64,000 nt of DNA from Cavia porcellus (GCF_034190915.1 NW_026947486.1:106360812-106424811), one strand, 5' to 3'. Shown: positions 44,484-55,984, counted from the first letter of the stretch. Program-made: numbers and translations. The notes: generated from the sequence alone by a model not told the origin.

Positions 44484-44940
44484 CAAAGCATCAGCAGGAC
44501 TTACTAGGCCCTTCATGGCCTGGTCCAACATGCATAACCCTGCATCCCCATCTCATACATGTGTCTTCTTTATGGTCCGGTCATACTAAGTCTTCAGTCC
44601 ATGGCATGTGCTGTTCCCATGCATGTGGATACTCTTCCCATCTGCTTGTTGTCACGTCGTGTGTTACTCATCCTGGAGATCCTAATCCAGGGCTACTTTC
44701 TTAGGAAGCCTATTCTGATCTCTTTGAATGGCTGAAATCATGGTAACATTTTACAGATCCATGTCTCTTACCTTTTATAGGCCTCACCGCAAATGTGAAT
44801 TGCCACTGATTTGTTTTATTTTTTTCATTGTCTCTGTCCCAGTAGAATCAAAGGAAGTTCCATGAAAGGAAGAATCTTTTCTTATTGATCACTCCCCTAA
44901 CTCAACACCTGGCGTAGAAACATTCAGTTTAATATCCAGT
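44484..44940 (+). mobile_element. L2 LINE fragment, right part
   Basis: CTAGGCCCTTCATGGCCTGG, TTAGGAAGCCTATTCTGATC and CCCTAACTCAACACCTGGCG follow L2 towards its 3' end. Confidence 0.65.
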
Positions 44941-44942
44941 TG

Positions 44943-45086
44943 TTGGCTGGGTGTGGTGGCACCACTGTATTCCTAGCATTTAGGAGGCTGAAGCAGGCGG
45001 GTCACTGAGAGTTCAAGGCCAGCCTGGGCTACAAAGTGAGTTCAAGGCCAGCGTGAACTGCATAGTGAAACATTGTGTCAAAACAA
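44943..45086 (+). mobile_element. B1 SINE
   Basis: GGCTGGGTGTGGTGGCACCA, then the internal duplication GGCTACAAAGTGAGTTCAAGG and GTGAACTGCATAGTGAAACA. ATCCAGTTG and TTCCAGTGAG flank it as a weak target duplication. Confidence 0.88.
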
Positions 45087-45094
45087 ATTCCAGT

Positions 45095-45550
45095 GAGTCC
45101 CTACAGAAATTAATGTCATAAAGTCAGTACACCAGAGTTCCAGTGGGGGGTTCTGTTACCTTTTGTTTAAATTCAACAAGTTTCACCCTCTCTGAGCCTA
45201 AGTTTTCCCGTCTGTGTAATGGAGTGGGACCAGGTGACCTCTAAAGTTCCTCCAGCTCTAGATGAGTAATGGTACTGTTTTCTCTTTGGTGAGATGGTTC
45301 TGGTTAATTAAAAAGAAATAGAACTTCCTGGTTTGGTACAACTTCCTATGACTTCAGCAAAGGACCCTGTTCTCCTTGTTCCCCTTTGGTGTCCTTGCCA
45401 TTTGAGGCTGTTGTTTTTTTCACAGCAAAACTAACCCCACAGGGACCTAAAATAACAAACTGACTGTCCATTATGAGAATTTAAGAGATGGGTTTTACAC
45501 AACAAAAAGACATTCCTCCAAGAACTGTACAAATTAGAACTTCATTAGCA
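45095..45550. other. No feature recognised
   Basis: Mostly unique. CCTAAGTTTTCCCGTCTGTG with AATGGAGTGGGACCAGGTGA (45200-45240) may be a small MIR piece. Confidence 0.4.
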
Positions 45551-45554
45551 GTAA

Positions 45555-45735
45555 CAGAAGGCGATAGCACCTAATGGGTTAGAGAACAGGCACAGACTTT
45601 AGACAAGCCCTGACTCTGCCACACCCTCCCTGGCTGTGTGGCCTTGAACAGGTTACTTGGCTTGCTTATTTCCTTCATTATAATGGAGACAATAGCAGCC
45701 CCTTTGCATGGTTGTGAGGAACCAAGGAGAGAATG
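45555..45735 (+). mobile_element. MIR SINE
   Basis: TAGAGAACAGGCACAGACTT, TGGCTGTGTGGCCTTGAACA and ATAATGGAGACAATAGCAGC form a good MIR core in order. Confidence 0.78.
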
Positions 45736-46039
45736 TATTTATTCACCTCCCTAAGTCTCAGCAAGCTACAAATCTTCAACAAAGAGTGGCTCTTCGGATC
45801 ACAATTATTATATGATAAAACCTGAAAAGTTTTTCCAACTCTGGCTCTGAAGACACAGCACATGTTCATAAGCGGCTAAAAAAAAAAAAAGTTCTAGGAG
45901 TAAAAGGCATGAAGGCTTTCCAGTATTTAAGTAAAGAGTTGGTTACAATGAGGAAGTATGTGGTCCTCAGGAGCTGCTTCTTAGCCCTCCAGCCCTTAGC
46001 TTCTTTGGCAATACAAGAAGCCCTAATCTCCACATCACA

Positions 46040-46135
46040 AGGTTGTAAATTACGTTTAAATGTCATTAAGCTTGTAAAGCAGTTAGCATGGTGCTTGGCA
46101 CATAGTAAGCGCTCAATAAACGGTAGCTGCTGTTG
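46040..46135 (+). mobile_element. MIR 3' end
   Basis: AAAGCAGTTAGCATGGTGCTT then GGCACATAGTAAGCGCTCAA and TAAACGGTAGCTGCTGTT is the MIR 3' end. It lies just upstream of the CpG island. Confidence 0.72.
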
Positions 46136-46279
46136 CGGCATGTGTTGGCACTATTTTTAGTCTTGAGCCTTGGCAGCCCTTGGGGGATATTGCGGGCTGC
46201 TGTGGTTAGGGGCTGGGGTTCATCATTCAAACCGGTTCTCAGGCTTCTGAATTCTGTGTCAAGTGAACTTCAGGGCCAT

Positions 46280-47050
46280 TTAAAACACAAAGGCGAGGCG
46301 AAGCCCCCACCCCTCCCCAAGTGCCCCGGGTTTTCAAAGGCAACCGCCTGCAGTCGCGGCGAGTCCCCGCGCCATAGGGCTGTCGCGCTGGGAGCCCTCA
46401 CTCCTGCCGGCGGGGCTCGGGGCGCCGCCAACGCAGTGGCGGGGACGGGGACGGCGTGCACCCGGCGTGGCCCTGGAGGTGTTCCCAGGTAGCCAGGCCT
46501 CGCGGGCGTTTTCAAGTGCTGGCTGCGGAGCTTGAAAAAGGCCCGCCGCTGGGCCGGGCGTTTTGTGTTTGCCAAACAAAGCATGAAGGGAGAGTGAGCA
46601 AAGGGGGCGGGCTGGGCGCGGCACAAAGGCGGGGGGCGGGCCCGGGCCGGGGAAATACAGTTCAGTGGGCCTGAATTGATCGGCTCAGCCCCCAAAGCCC
46701 CGGGCTGGGCGATCACAGGGCATGAAGGCCCAGCAAAGAGCGCTCGGCTGCATTGATCCGATCCAATCCAGAGAGCGGCGAGCAGAGCGGCCAGAGGCTG
46801 CGGGGAGGGAGGGGGCCAAGGACCCGAGGGGCGCCCGGGTGTGCAGGGCCGCCGGCCGCAGATTAGGGGCTTTTCTTAGAAATGAAGGGCTCTCCGGCCC
46901 GAGGGAGGGCCCTCCAGATGGAGCGCGCCCTGGAACCCAAGGGGCCGAGGTAGGAATGTCTCCCCCGTTTCTGTGGGGAGCGAGCACTGCGCTGGGGCCA
47001 CGGCTACAGAGATGCTCCCTTCTGCAAAAGATGAGGGGCGGGACAGTGTA
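46280..47050 (+). promoter_or_regulatory. CpG island, candidate promoter and first exon
   Basis: By hand I count about 60 CpG dinucleotides between 46321 and 47040, against near absence in the flanks. GC boxes occur at GGGGGCGGGCT (about 46604) and GGCGGGGGGCGGGCC (about 46628). No TATA box is evident. Donor-like sites CCCAG|GTAGCC (about 46489) and CCGAG|GTAGGA (46949/46950) would suit a plus-strand first exon. Long frames exist on both strands (up to 151 codons), as expected in CpG-rich DNA, and none is recognised. Strand is a weak preference. It could serve a coding gene, a long noncoding RNA or an orphan island. Confidence 0.6.
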
Positions 47051-47163
47051 GGGGAGCTGTGGCTGCCGGTTCTCTGCGGGCCTTCCCTACACCAACCTCT
47101 GCATTCCAGGGCTCTGGGGATGGACAGATGACTGGGGTCTTGCACCTGTCTTGCTCCTCGCAG

Positions 47164-47370
47164 ATGGCACCCACAGAGTTCCTGGAGCCGTTTGTTAATC
47201 GGACCGAGGCACAAATTGGATGGACCGTCAGACCAACCCACGCCTGGATGTGCGGTTCCACCAGATGGGTTTCTGTCCCCAGTGCTAGTGGGACACCGAA
47301 TCCTGGCTGTGTGGCATTGCCTCATTTGCACACGATCACAGGGGTTTCATTTTCTCTTTGTGCATTCTAA
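47164..47370 (+). other. Possible second exon downstream of CpG island
   Basis: TGTCTTGCTCCTCGCAG ends at 47163 and is a good splice acceptor, followed at once by ATGGCACCCACAGAG. The frame stays open to 47370, encoding a product that begins MAPTEFLEPFVNRTEAQIGW. I recognise no family. It is supported only by splice-site shape and nearness to the island. Confidence 0.2.
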
Positions 47371-47574
47371 GGTTTTCCACGTCACTGAACGTTGTCACAA
47401 ATTATGGAATCAGAAAAAAAAATATGGACACACACTGTTCAAAAGAGAAATAAAGCAGACCCAAGGGAGAAGCGTCAGAGGTCATAACCCTGTAACATAA
47501 CAGGAATCTTAGCTATCACTAGCCAACTCTTCTCACATACATGGGTCACACTCATTGCTCATCACAAACAGCCC

Positions 47575-47625
47575 ACACCTAACACAGGACCTGGCACAAG
47601 GGACTGAATAAATAAATGGCTGCGT
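47575..47625 (+). mobile_element. MIR 3' end scrap
   Basis: CACAGGACCTGGCACAAGGG then ACTGAATAAATAAATGGCTG is a MIR 3' terminus. Confidence 0.5.
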
Positions 47626-47639
47626 CAGCTTCTGTAGGG

Positions 47640-48745
47640 TGGCAGGCTGGTGGAATCCAGCGGCACTGAACCGACGATGTAGCCTAGCAGAGGCTAAGTT
47701 TTGTGCAGTCCAGGACTGACCCAGCCAAATGCAAATCCCGGCCTCCTTCCCTAAAGTCCACAGAATCCTGAAGGGCTTCTTCAAAAACAGACTATTTCAT
47801 TTGTTTATTTCTGAACTATGGGGCCGTAGATTTCCTTTCTGGAGACAACATTTTATTTGTTTTTTGTCATAATGACACACTCGGCATCATGAAGAGAAAT
47901 CTTTTAGTTGCAGTAGAATCTTGGTGTGTCCACGGAGAGCCTTGGGAATCCAAGCTCTCCTCCCAGGACGAGGTGGACTAATGAAACTGCTTTCTGGGAG
48001 TGGGGTTCCTGCTCTCTCTTAGGGTCCACTTTAGCATTATTGCCAAGGAAAAGCTTAGGCCCTGTGAAGGACACTGATTTGTGAATATAAACAGTTCAGA
48101 TCTGATCAAAGCAGTTCTTACTGAGAAAGTTTTTCCCATTCTTAGCTGTTTTTGTTGACTTGTAAATTACAGCTGATACAAAATTCTTTAGACTCTGCCT
48201 TGATTTGAAGTTTACTGAGGGAATCAGGCCAAGTAATTGACCAAGACTATACTTTTTTGATGCTATGTCAGTATTGCTGAAACCATTTTATGTGACATCC
48301 TTGAAATAGAGTTTGCATCATAACTTATGTGACTTATTTTTTAAAATTCTTTATGTTGATGTCAATTGTGTTGTTTGAAAGTATTCTTTGACAATATTAT
48401 GTTTTCAACTGAAACATCCATCATAGTAAATGAATATCAATCCACTTTTATTTTAAAATTTGGTTCTTACATGTGGTTTTGTGAAATTCTTAAAACTCAC
48501 ATGAGATGTTTTCTTAAAAAATGCCCCATGCAAATATACACTGATTTAGTCCATCTGTTTTGATGAAAAATATCTTGGCTTTAGTAGGAAAGAGGACATG
48601 AATATTTCCTTGCAGTATTTCCCCCTCACTTAAAACCCATGAATGAAATAAGACCTCAGGATTGCATAAGGTAATTTACATACTAATTAAATAGTGAGGT
48701 GTAGGGGAGAGTGAGAGAGAGAGACAGAGAGCTCCCTGGAAACTA
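47640..48745. other. Repeat-free AT-rich sequence
   Basis: About 1.1 kb without a recognised repeat. The part at 48050-48350 has several TGATTTG- and TGACTT-type words and could be conserved noncoding DNA, but nothing decisive is visible. Confidence 0.35.
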
Positions 48746-48754
48746 ATGGCACTT

Positions 48755-48905
48755 CCATAACAGTATGATGTCAAGCCACTGGAGTCTTTTCTTGGTCCCA
48801 GTTCTCTCATCAGTCACTGAGAGCTATTAGGAAGATAAAATGAGATATACTCAAAAAGAGCTTGAGCAATGCTGAAGAAATATTCTTTCCTCTTTCCTAC
48901 TCACG
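48755..48905 (+). mobile_element. MIR-like fragment
   Basis: AACAGTATGATGTCAAGCCAC, CCCAGTTCTCTCATCAGTCA and GATAAAATGAGATATACTC resemble the MIR core and 3' part. Confidence 0.5.
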
Positions 48906-48974
48906 ACAGCCTTCAACTTTGTTCATAAGAGGATCAGTTTTCCCACCTATAAAATGGGGATAATGACACCTTTC

Positions 48975-49180
48975 AGTAACAATAAGCTGGGGCACTGACA
49001 AAGAGCATATTAACTCAGACTATCTGAGTTCCAATCTCAAGCTCACTACTAGCTGTGGAACCTTAGGCAATTAAATCAGTTTCCTTGATCCCTATTGTCT
49101 TCCTGTGCTGTAAAGAGGGAGTGGCCAGGGGCTGACTGTAATACTCTGGGTAGTTCTGAGTACCCAGTGAATGAATGCAC
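48975..49180 (+). mobile_element. MIR SINE
   Basis: ATCTGAGTTCCAATCTCAAG, CTCACTACTAGCTGTGGAAC and CTTAGGCAATTAAATCAGTTTC are a good MIR core. Confidence 0.72.
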
Positions 49181-49390
49181 TCAGCAGAGATTCCCAACCT
49201 TTCTGTCCCTGGCTTCTTTTGACACTGTATTGAAACCCATCCACACCTTCTCCAAATAATAATTTAAATGGACGCATACAATACTTACGAGTTACAGTGG
49301 GGAAACAAGTTATAATGGAATTAAGATGTTGATATATTTTTAAAACAAATTTGTAGTATACATGCTCCCTTAGTAACATTTAAATAAATA

Positions 49391-49561
49391 GCAGTCACCA
49401 GTCATAGTGGCACACACCTGTCATCCCAGTACTCCTGGAGGCTGAAGCGGGAGAATCTGTGGGGATTTTAAGGTCAGCCTGGGCTACAGCATAGTGAGTT
49501 CAAAGCTACCCTGGACTGCGTAGTGAGACCCTGTGTCACAAAACAAGCAACCAAATGAATC
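49391..49561 (+). mobile_element. B1 SINE
   Basis: CACACACCTGTCATCCCAGT, GGCTACAGCATAGTGAGTTC and TAGTGAGACCCTGTGTCAC. The first few bases are diverged. AATAAATA flanks both sides. Confidence 0.82.
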
Positions 49562-49749
49562 AATAAATAAGATTCAACAGATTGTCTGATACCTCCAATA
49601 TTTCAAATAATGATGGACATAAATGGTATTGTGAGATAACTGCAAGGGAAATTTACTCAAGAGTATCTATCATGTTTTCTGGTAAATTCACTAATATTAC
49701 AAATATATCTTCAGTTTGTTATCTACATTTCCAATGGAAGGAAGGCTTT

Positions 49750-49903
49750 TTTTTTTTTGTCTTTTTGAGACAGGGTCTTGCTATGCAGTTCAGGCAAGCC
49801 TTGAGCTCACTCTGTAGCCCAGGCTGGTCTCGTACTCTCAATGATCCTCCTGCCTCAGCCTCCCGAGTCCTGGGATTACAGGCGTGAGCCACCACTCCTG
49901 GCT
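49750..49903 (-). mobile_element. B1 SINE
   Basis: Minus-strand B1 from CTAGCCAGGAGTGGTGGCTC to AGACCCTGTCTCAAAAAG and an A-rich tail. GAAGGCTTTTT (49741) and GAAAGGCTTTTTC (49904) form a target duplication. Inverted relative to its neighbours at 49391 and 49990. Confidence 0.9.
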
Positions 49904-49989
49904 AGAAAGGCTTTTTCTTTAGAGGTTAGTTGAAATTAATCTGTAATTTTTCTCACCCAAATTTACAGACACATGATTAAGAATGAAAC

Positions 49990-50134
49990 TCAAGAGGCAG
50001 CTGCACACCTATAGTCCCAGCACTTGAGACGCTGAGGCAGGAGGACTGTTGCAACTTCAAGATCAGCCTGGGATACAAAGTGTGCTCCAGGTCAGCCTCA
50101 ACTACATAGCAAGACCCTGTCTCAAAAACACACA

Positions 50135-50176
<42 letters not shown>
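49990..50176 (+). mobile_element. B1 SINE ending in (CA)n
   Basis: ACCTATAGTCCCAGCACTTG, GAGGCAGGAGGACTGTTGC and CATAGCAAGACCCTGTCTCA, followed by a CA repeat at 50128-50174 that replaces the usual A tail. Confidence 0.85.
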
Positions 50177-50369
50177 GAATCAAGCTAATTGTGCAAACCG
50201 ATTTGCACAATTAATGCCAACAATTATTACACCTGTGAAGTTTTGTGACTATGTGAAATGAATGTGATATCTGTGGCAGGCATCAAGGACCTGACACATA
50301 GAAGCTGTCTCAGTCGTTTGTGCCCATCCACAGTTGTTCTTACATGAATGTAGTCATGGACCACATGTA

Positions 50370-50470
50370 AAGAAGAGGGCTAGGCCATATTTTAATAAAG
50401 CTTTATTTATAAAAGACAGTTGGTGGACAAGGTGTGGCTCATTGACAATAGTTTGCTGAATACTGCGTCA
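50370..50470 (-). mobile_element. hAT-Charlie-like DNA transposon fragment
   Basis: TTTAATAAAGCTTTATTTATA then GTGTGGCTCATTGACAATAG and TTTGCTGAATACTG is the reverse complement of the left part of the element at 61725-61945 (GGCTGCCAAACCACAGGCC..AAATAAAGCTTTATTG). Confidence 0.6.
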
Positions 50471-50504
50471 AAACATTGTTTGTTGAGGCATATCTATTCA
50501 ACTT

Positions 50505-50612
50505 AATATATTTTGACTTCTCACCTTGACAAGTATTTAGCACAGGATCCTACTTGCAGGTACTGTGAATACCTTTTATAAAAGCCAGAAAGTATTCAAT
50601 AAATGATAGCTA
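50505..50612 (+). mobile_element. MIR/L2-like 3' end fragment
   Basis: GTATTTAGCACAGGATCCTAC and AAGTATTCAATAAATGATAGC have the form of a MIR 3' end. Confidence 0.5.
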
Positions 50613-50619
50613 ATGGAAT

Positions 50620-52325
50620 TGAGTTTATTAGCCTGTCTCTTACTATAATGTCAAGAACTTCTATGGCAATGAAGACACAGAAGATGAATATAAAGCCAAT
50701 AGCAGTGATATACTGAGCAATTAGAACCAGTTGCACTTTAACATGTGAAAAAAAATGAATGGCGTGGAAACCATTAATGATGATATTAACTTGTATCTGG
50801 AACTTTCTGCAAAGAGCTATACCTACCCTGCAGCTGCTGCCTGCTTGGCACACTCTAAATGTTCAGTACGTACTTTATTGTTCTTTGATTCTTCCTCCAT
50901 GCTTCTGATGCATCTCCAAAAAAGAAGAGAAGAATTCACTAGAAATCTTGGTTTTTCCATTGTACAGACAGTTTTCTGGTATTTTGGGGGGTTGGGTTGG
51001 AAGTAAATCAAAACAAGGCAAGATGGTTTGGGGTTTGTTAGAACAGAAACAAAAGGGTACTGGGCTGTTACTCTTGACAGAAACAGCTCTGGGCAATAAG
51101 CACTACTTATTAACATCTAAGTACAGAGCACTATGGTGAGATAGAATGGAGGAAAATGTATCCAGTAGATTTTGTTCTTACTATTAAATCATGTGTCTTT
51201 GACAAAGAAAGTGCTTGTGTTGGGGAAAGAGATGGCATCCTAGAATTGGAGACAGTCCTGCCACCTGTGAGGCTTAGATATTCGTAGCTAAAATCTCTGT
51301 GTCCTTTGTTTGTGAGCCCACAGTTCTTTTTTTCCTGTGTTGCTTAGTGTCTACCTTCAAGTGGGAAAAAGAAGCTTGGTGCAAAAGTCACCATGACTTT
51401 ATACACAAGAACGTTCGCATCACTGGTGCGTGTGTGTGCTTGGACCCCAAACCAGCTTAAAAATGAACAGGGAAGACTACAAGCAGCCCTGGTGTGTGGC
51501 TTTAAGCACATCCTATTCATAAGGGGAAAAAAGGAATAGCCCAGGCTTGGTGGGAATAACCCTACTGCACCTGCCCAGCCCAGTGGGGCACAGCCACACC
51601 CTTGCAAGGCTACATTTCAACCCTGGGAGAATTTTTTTCTGAGAAATCATATTTTTTGGAGTCTTGGATTTTACAGATGCCACCTCCTGCCTATTTTGGT
51701 TTGAAAAGCTATGGCGCCCACCGTTATACTTCACAGCTAACACCACATAAGGGAGGGGCCTGGGAACTCATCTCAGTCAATCAGGCAGCATTTGGATCTT
51801 TGCTCCTGAGCCATTTCACACTCTGCACTACTTCCCAGTCCTCCTGGGTTCTGGCCTCGTTTTCCCAGGCAGCCTCACCTTTTCTCTTCCCCGGCTAAAA
51901 CCATCGATTCCCTTCTTTACTGTGTCTGAGTTCCCTTACCTTACAGGAATAGGCATCATTGACAATGTCCTCCACAGAAGGGTGAGGCTATGGTGCATAT
52001 ACCGAGCCCACGTGGAGATAGTGCACAGTAAGAAGCAGCAGCAGGAAATCCCATGTCAGTAGGCCAGAGAAGGGCATGAAAATGTGTCATGAGGCTGAGA
52101 AGATAGCAAAGGGCAGTTATCAGTGATGATGACCAGACTATGCCACCAGGGCGTGGAGGCAGAGTGAAACAAGAATAGACATTGGCACGCTGGAGAGTTA
52201 GAAGGAAGACAAACCTCGCTTGATAGCTGAAACAAGTGTATTATTTGTGGCCAATCCAACACCTTCTCTAACAGGGGCATGATACACTGAAGATCTGATG
52301 TATTGGGAGGGCCGAAGGGCAGATA
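50620..52325. other. No confident feature
   Basis: Unique sequence with overlapping short frames on both strands (50596-51139 and 51344-51898). None shows a domain or plausible exon ends. Confidence 0.4.
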
Positions 52326-52334
52326 CCCAGTTTC

Positions 52335-52610
52335 ACTCAAGCTAGGCTAGCTTACGTTGCAGTAACTACCCACTATTTTAGTGAATACCCACTTCTGTTC
52401 AGCTCGTGTCATTTCATGATTCACGTGTCTTACATAGTTACCATCCAGAAAGAGATCCCTTACCAGCTATTAAAATGCTCTGGCCTAACATTTGTCTTAC
52501 ATCACTTCTGTTCAGGGTTCACCGACCTGAACTAATCCTATGATCCTGCCCATTATACGCTGTGAGCACTAACTGAGCCACAGGCAGCGTTCAGATAACA
52601 CCAGTGGCTG
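52335..52610 (-). mobile_element. Possible decayed MaLR LTR
   Basis: AAGCTAGGCTAGCTTACGTTG, CAGTAACTACCCACTATTTT and CACTTCTGTTCAGCTCGTGT resemble the antisense start of old MLT1-type LTRs. The remainder is not alignable by eye. Confidence 0.3.
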
Positions 52611-53094
52611 CTGTAGGCCTTGATGTGAACAAAACTGTGCTTTGCACTGTATCCAGGTTCTACATTCGGTTCTTAGTAAAACTCCCAGGGCAACAACCCA
52701 ACTGCCAGCTGTGTACAACATTAACTTATGGGACAACTAACTCTGGATTTTAAACAGCCGTTTCAAATGGACCTCAAAACTGTGCCTATTAGCAAGCTGG
52801 GAATGGTCTTAGTGGCGTTAAGCCTAGGATGGTCACATGTCAAAACAGTGACAGAGAGAAGTGAGGTATCATAATTTATAATGGCCTCTTCTTCACATGG
52901 ACACTGTCCCAATGATTAGTATCAGTTGGATACAGGTACACAAGCCAGAAATCTCTCCTGCCCTCTGTCACCAGTCTCTCTCTCTCCAGTGGTTTTCTGC
53001 CACTCACATTCTCTAATCTGGTTCTTATCTCCTGGCCTTTGTATTAGCTGTGTGCTCTGCCTGGCATACGGGCACACTTTCAGTCTGCCCCATT

Positions 53095-53482
53095 GTTATG
53101 GCTTGTGTCTAGAAGTCCCTCCAAAGCCTCATGCAGCCATAGGTGAGACTTTTTAGAGATGGCTGAATCTGGTGTGTGTGGTGATGGAATTGATTCATGG
53201 TGATTGCTAGGAACAAAAAGAGTGTGAATGCTTCCCACACTAATTAGTCTAGATATAAGGGACAGAAAGAGCTGTGGTGTTCCCTTTTGCTTGCTTTACT
53301 ACCTTCCACCCACCATGAACTGTTACTCCTCTGCAATGCCCTTTGGCCATGTCACACTGCCTTGGAATCAGCCCATTATGGACTGAAACTTCTATACACT
53401 GTGAGCTAAATAAACCTTTCCTGCTTTAACTTAGGGTGTTGGATATTTTGCCTCAGCAATGAGAAAAAAAGTAACTAAGACC
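53095..53482 (+). mobile_element. MaLR-like LTR
   Basis: GTTATGGCTTGTGTCTAGAAG to TTTTGCCTCAGCAATGAGAA and GTAACTAAGAC. It closely resembles 58793-59187 throughout (TTTTTAGAGATGGCTGAATC, CTGTGAGCTAAATAAACC). Intact solo LTR of ~390 bases. Confidence 0.72.
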
Positions 53483-53489
53483 CGCATCT

Positions 53490-54640
53490 TATTAGCTATG
53501 TGTTGCAGGTGAGAAAATAGATGATCCACTGTACACAGCAGGACCACAAAGCAGGAGACACCCAGTGTTGGTTAGTGATTCAAGGCCAATCACCAAGACA
53601 TAAGCTTCTGTGGTCAGAGACCACCGTGTATTCCTTGCAGTGTGGTAGGGATCCAATAAATACACGCTACTTGGATGATGGCTAGTGGGTCATCAGTGAA
53701 GCCAGCATAGAAAACCTCTTTTTCACTCCCATACACTTGGAATCACATGACCTGTGTTTTGCCTCTTTGCTGAGTAAGGCCCTGAGAAAATGGGAGTGGT
53801 CTTATAGAGTTTATTCCCATGTTTTTTTGCCTCCTCCTCTGGATGCTGTCAAACTCAGCAGCAGTTTGTAGTGGTTTCTTTTCACTATGTCTAGTAGGGC
53901 AGTGACCTTGGGGACCAGTACTCCAGAAATGGCAGAATGAATACCCTTCCTATTATTTCTTTTGGGAAATTTCCTTTTGATAAATAATTCTGGAAACCAT
54001 GTACATTATTCCAAGCATGCTTCCTTTGTAGGGCCTCAATTTCCCCTGCATTTAACTGGAATATAACCCAATGATAGGTGGTAAGGAGCCGAAGAGGCAG
54101 TGTCTGAGGGCTGTAGTGGGAAGGGTCGCTGGTCCCCAGGAACTTCTGACTGATCTCTTTGTCTGCCTCCCAGCACTGAAGGTGGGGCATTACATCTGCA
54201 ACTCCAGCCTATTCATCACTGCCAAAAGGAAATATGTCCATTTTCCACCTACTGTGTCGGAGTTGCTTCAAATATAATTCCCATGAGAAATTATTTCAAT
54301 GGGAAAGTGGTAATGGAATAAATTCAAGAACTACCAGGTAGGCTGCTTTTGCCTCCCTGGGAGGAGACACTTGTATATTGACAAGTAGATGATTTCTCAA
54401 GGCCCACGAGCCTTAAGGGCAGATATTAGGTAGATGATCAGGCTGCCTTTCCCTCCCTCTTTAGGCTCTCTCCAGAAAGGAGAATGTACTGGATGTGTCA
54501 TAGAAACTTCCCTCATGAACTTGCCTATGTTTTCCTCGCTGAGCCTTGGAGATGTTTACCTCATGAGAGCTGTTTGATGCTGCAGTACACAAACACAGCC
54601 CTCTTGTCTCCCACTTACAGCATCTGATAAATTAGTTTTT
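53490..54640. other. No confident feature
   Basis: Mostly unique. TGTGGTAGGGATCCAATAAATAC near 53641 may be a MIR or L2 3' scrap. The 99-codon minus frame (54190-53891) has no motif. Confidence 0.4.
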
Positions 54641-54649
54641 GAGTCACTG

Positions 54650-55560
54650 TCCTTCAGTACTTATCATTTGATTACTGTACCCTTTGATTTCTCTTTTATT
54701 TTCCCCAAAGCAGTCTCATAATATTTATAGGAACCAAAACAAAGTGTACAATTTGGCAGCTAGCAAATTGAGATTTAATAAGTTCCCCCGCACAATCCAG
54801 CATGTCTACAAATAGCGTGTAGGATTAGGCTCCCTAGCTCCATTTGGAACTGGATGCAGCTGACCTGAATAATGAAACAGGGGGCCCAAAGTTATGAATC
54901 CTCTCTGAGCATTGCTTCATTAGAATCCCCTTACAAAAAAAAAGAAATGGGACTCATCTCATCAGCTCGATTTTATGGTATCTGATTAGACCACTATTTT
55001 CTCAGCAGGTCCCTTTTCTTTAAACTGTTGACTATGGATGGCCTGCTGAATAGAATGAACTTTGGACCACTAAATTGCAGCATTATGGTTATTTAGTGTA
55101 ATTTATGAAAAACGGGAAAAGCCATGATCACTTACTTCTTCTTGCTAATGATATCTCCATTTATCTGAGCAGGTATGGGTTTGGAACATCCTTCCCACTC
55201 CTAATACTCATCCTGGAACATTGCCCAAAGTAGAGACCCCAAAAACAGTTTTTGGAGGTACAAATTCTATGCATGGCAAGCTGGAAACTAATCATAATTG
55301 TATATGTCTTTATGACCACTAGCCATCGGTAACCTTTCAGGAAAGTTATGCATTTTAACTAGGTTTACCTAATAAGTCCACTCAATTGATGTTTGAATTA
55401 ATAATTCAATGAATTTAGTTGAAACCTAAATGGGCCTTCCATATAATATACTCTACTAATGCATCACTGTCTCTCTATTTAGATATCCAAGGAAAAGTGT
55501 TGGAATTATTTTGCATTTATTTCAAGCATTGTGGTGATTAAAATAGTACAGTATGCCAGT
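54650..55560. promoter_or_regulatory. Candidate conserved noncoding element
   Basis: About 900 repeat-free bases. They contain AT-rich blocks with clustered homeodomain-, E-box- and GATA/TCF-like words, for example GATGCAGCTGACCTGAATAA, GCATTGCTTCATTAGAATCC, ACCACTAAATTGCAGCATTA and TTGCTAATGATATCTCCATT. No open frame of note crosses it. The texture suggests an enhancer under constraint; this is inference from composition only. Confidence 0.3.
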
Positions 55561-55689
55561 CTTTCAGTTAGTGAGAAAACCACAGTCAGAACTGTATTAC
55601 AAATGCAAGAAGCACCTTAAGATGATTGCTATATAGATGAATAATCTTTCAGGATATTGACCTATAGAGACTGTAGTCACCTGTGGCTG

Positions 55690-55980
55690 GTTGTGGTCCT
55701 CTCAGAAATCCAGTAGCTAAGAGACCAGTGAGAAAGCCCATATGCTTTGGAATGAGCCTGTGGCTGGGCTGCATACTAGTTTTATCCATGATGAACTTGT
55801 GTCCTTGGATAAGGGCTTATTACTTTTTTATCTTTTTATGCCTTGATCACCTTATTTAAAAATCAGGGCTCTGAATACTTGTCTGGTTAAGTCATTTCAA
55901 GGAGAGAGCATACACAGTGTGCCTAGCCCAGTGCTTGATTACAATGAACACTCCACAAGTGTTAGTGTAGTTTTCTGCTA
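55690..55980 (+). mobile_element. MIR SINE, decayed
   Basis: ACTTGTGTCCTTGGATAAGG, TTAAAAATCAGGGCTCTGAA and GTGCCTAGCCCAGTGCTTGA follow the MIR core and 3' end. Confidence 0.5.
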
Positions 55981-55984
55981 AGGG

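Noticed and set aside
46270..46716. 148-codon minus-strand protein in the CpG island
   Set aside because: Composition is Pro/Ala/Arg-rich as expected from GC-rich DNA; no domain, and the plus strand is equally open.
49185..49300. Possible hAT end (GATTCCCAACCTTTCTGTCC)
   Set aside because: A single resemblance to a transposon end without a matching partner or body.
50128..50174. CRISPR-like or tandem array
   Set aside because: It is a plain CA dinucleotide run at the end of a B1 element.
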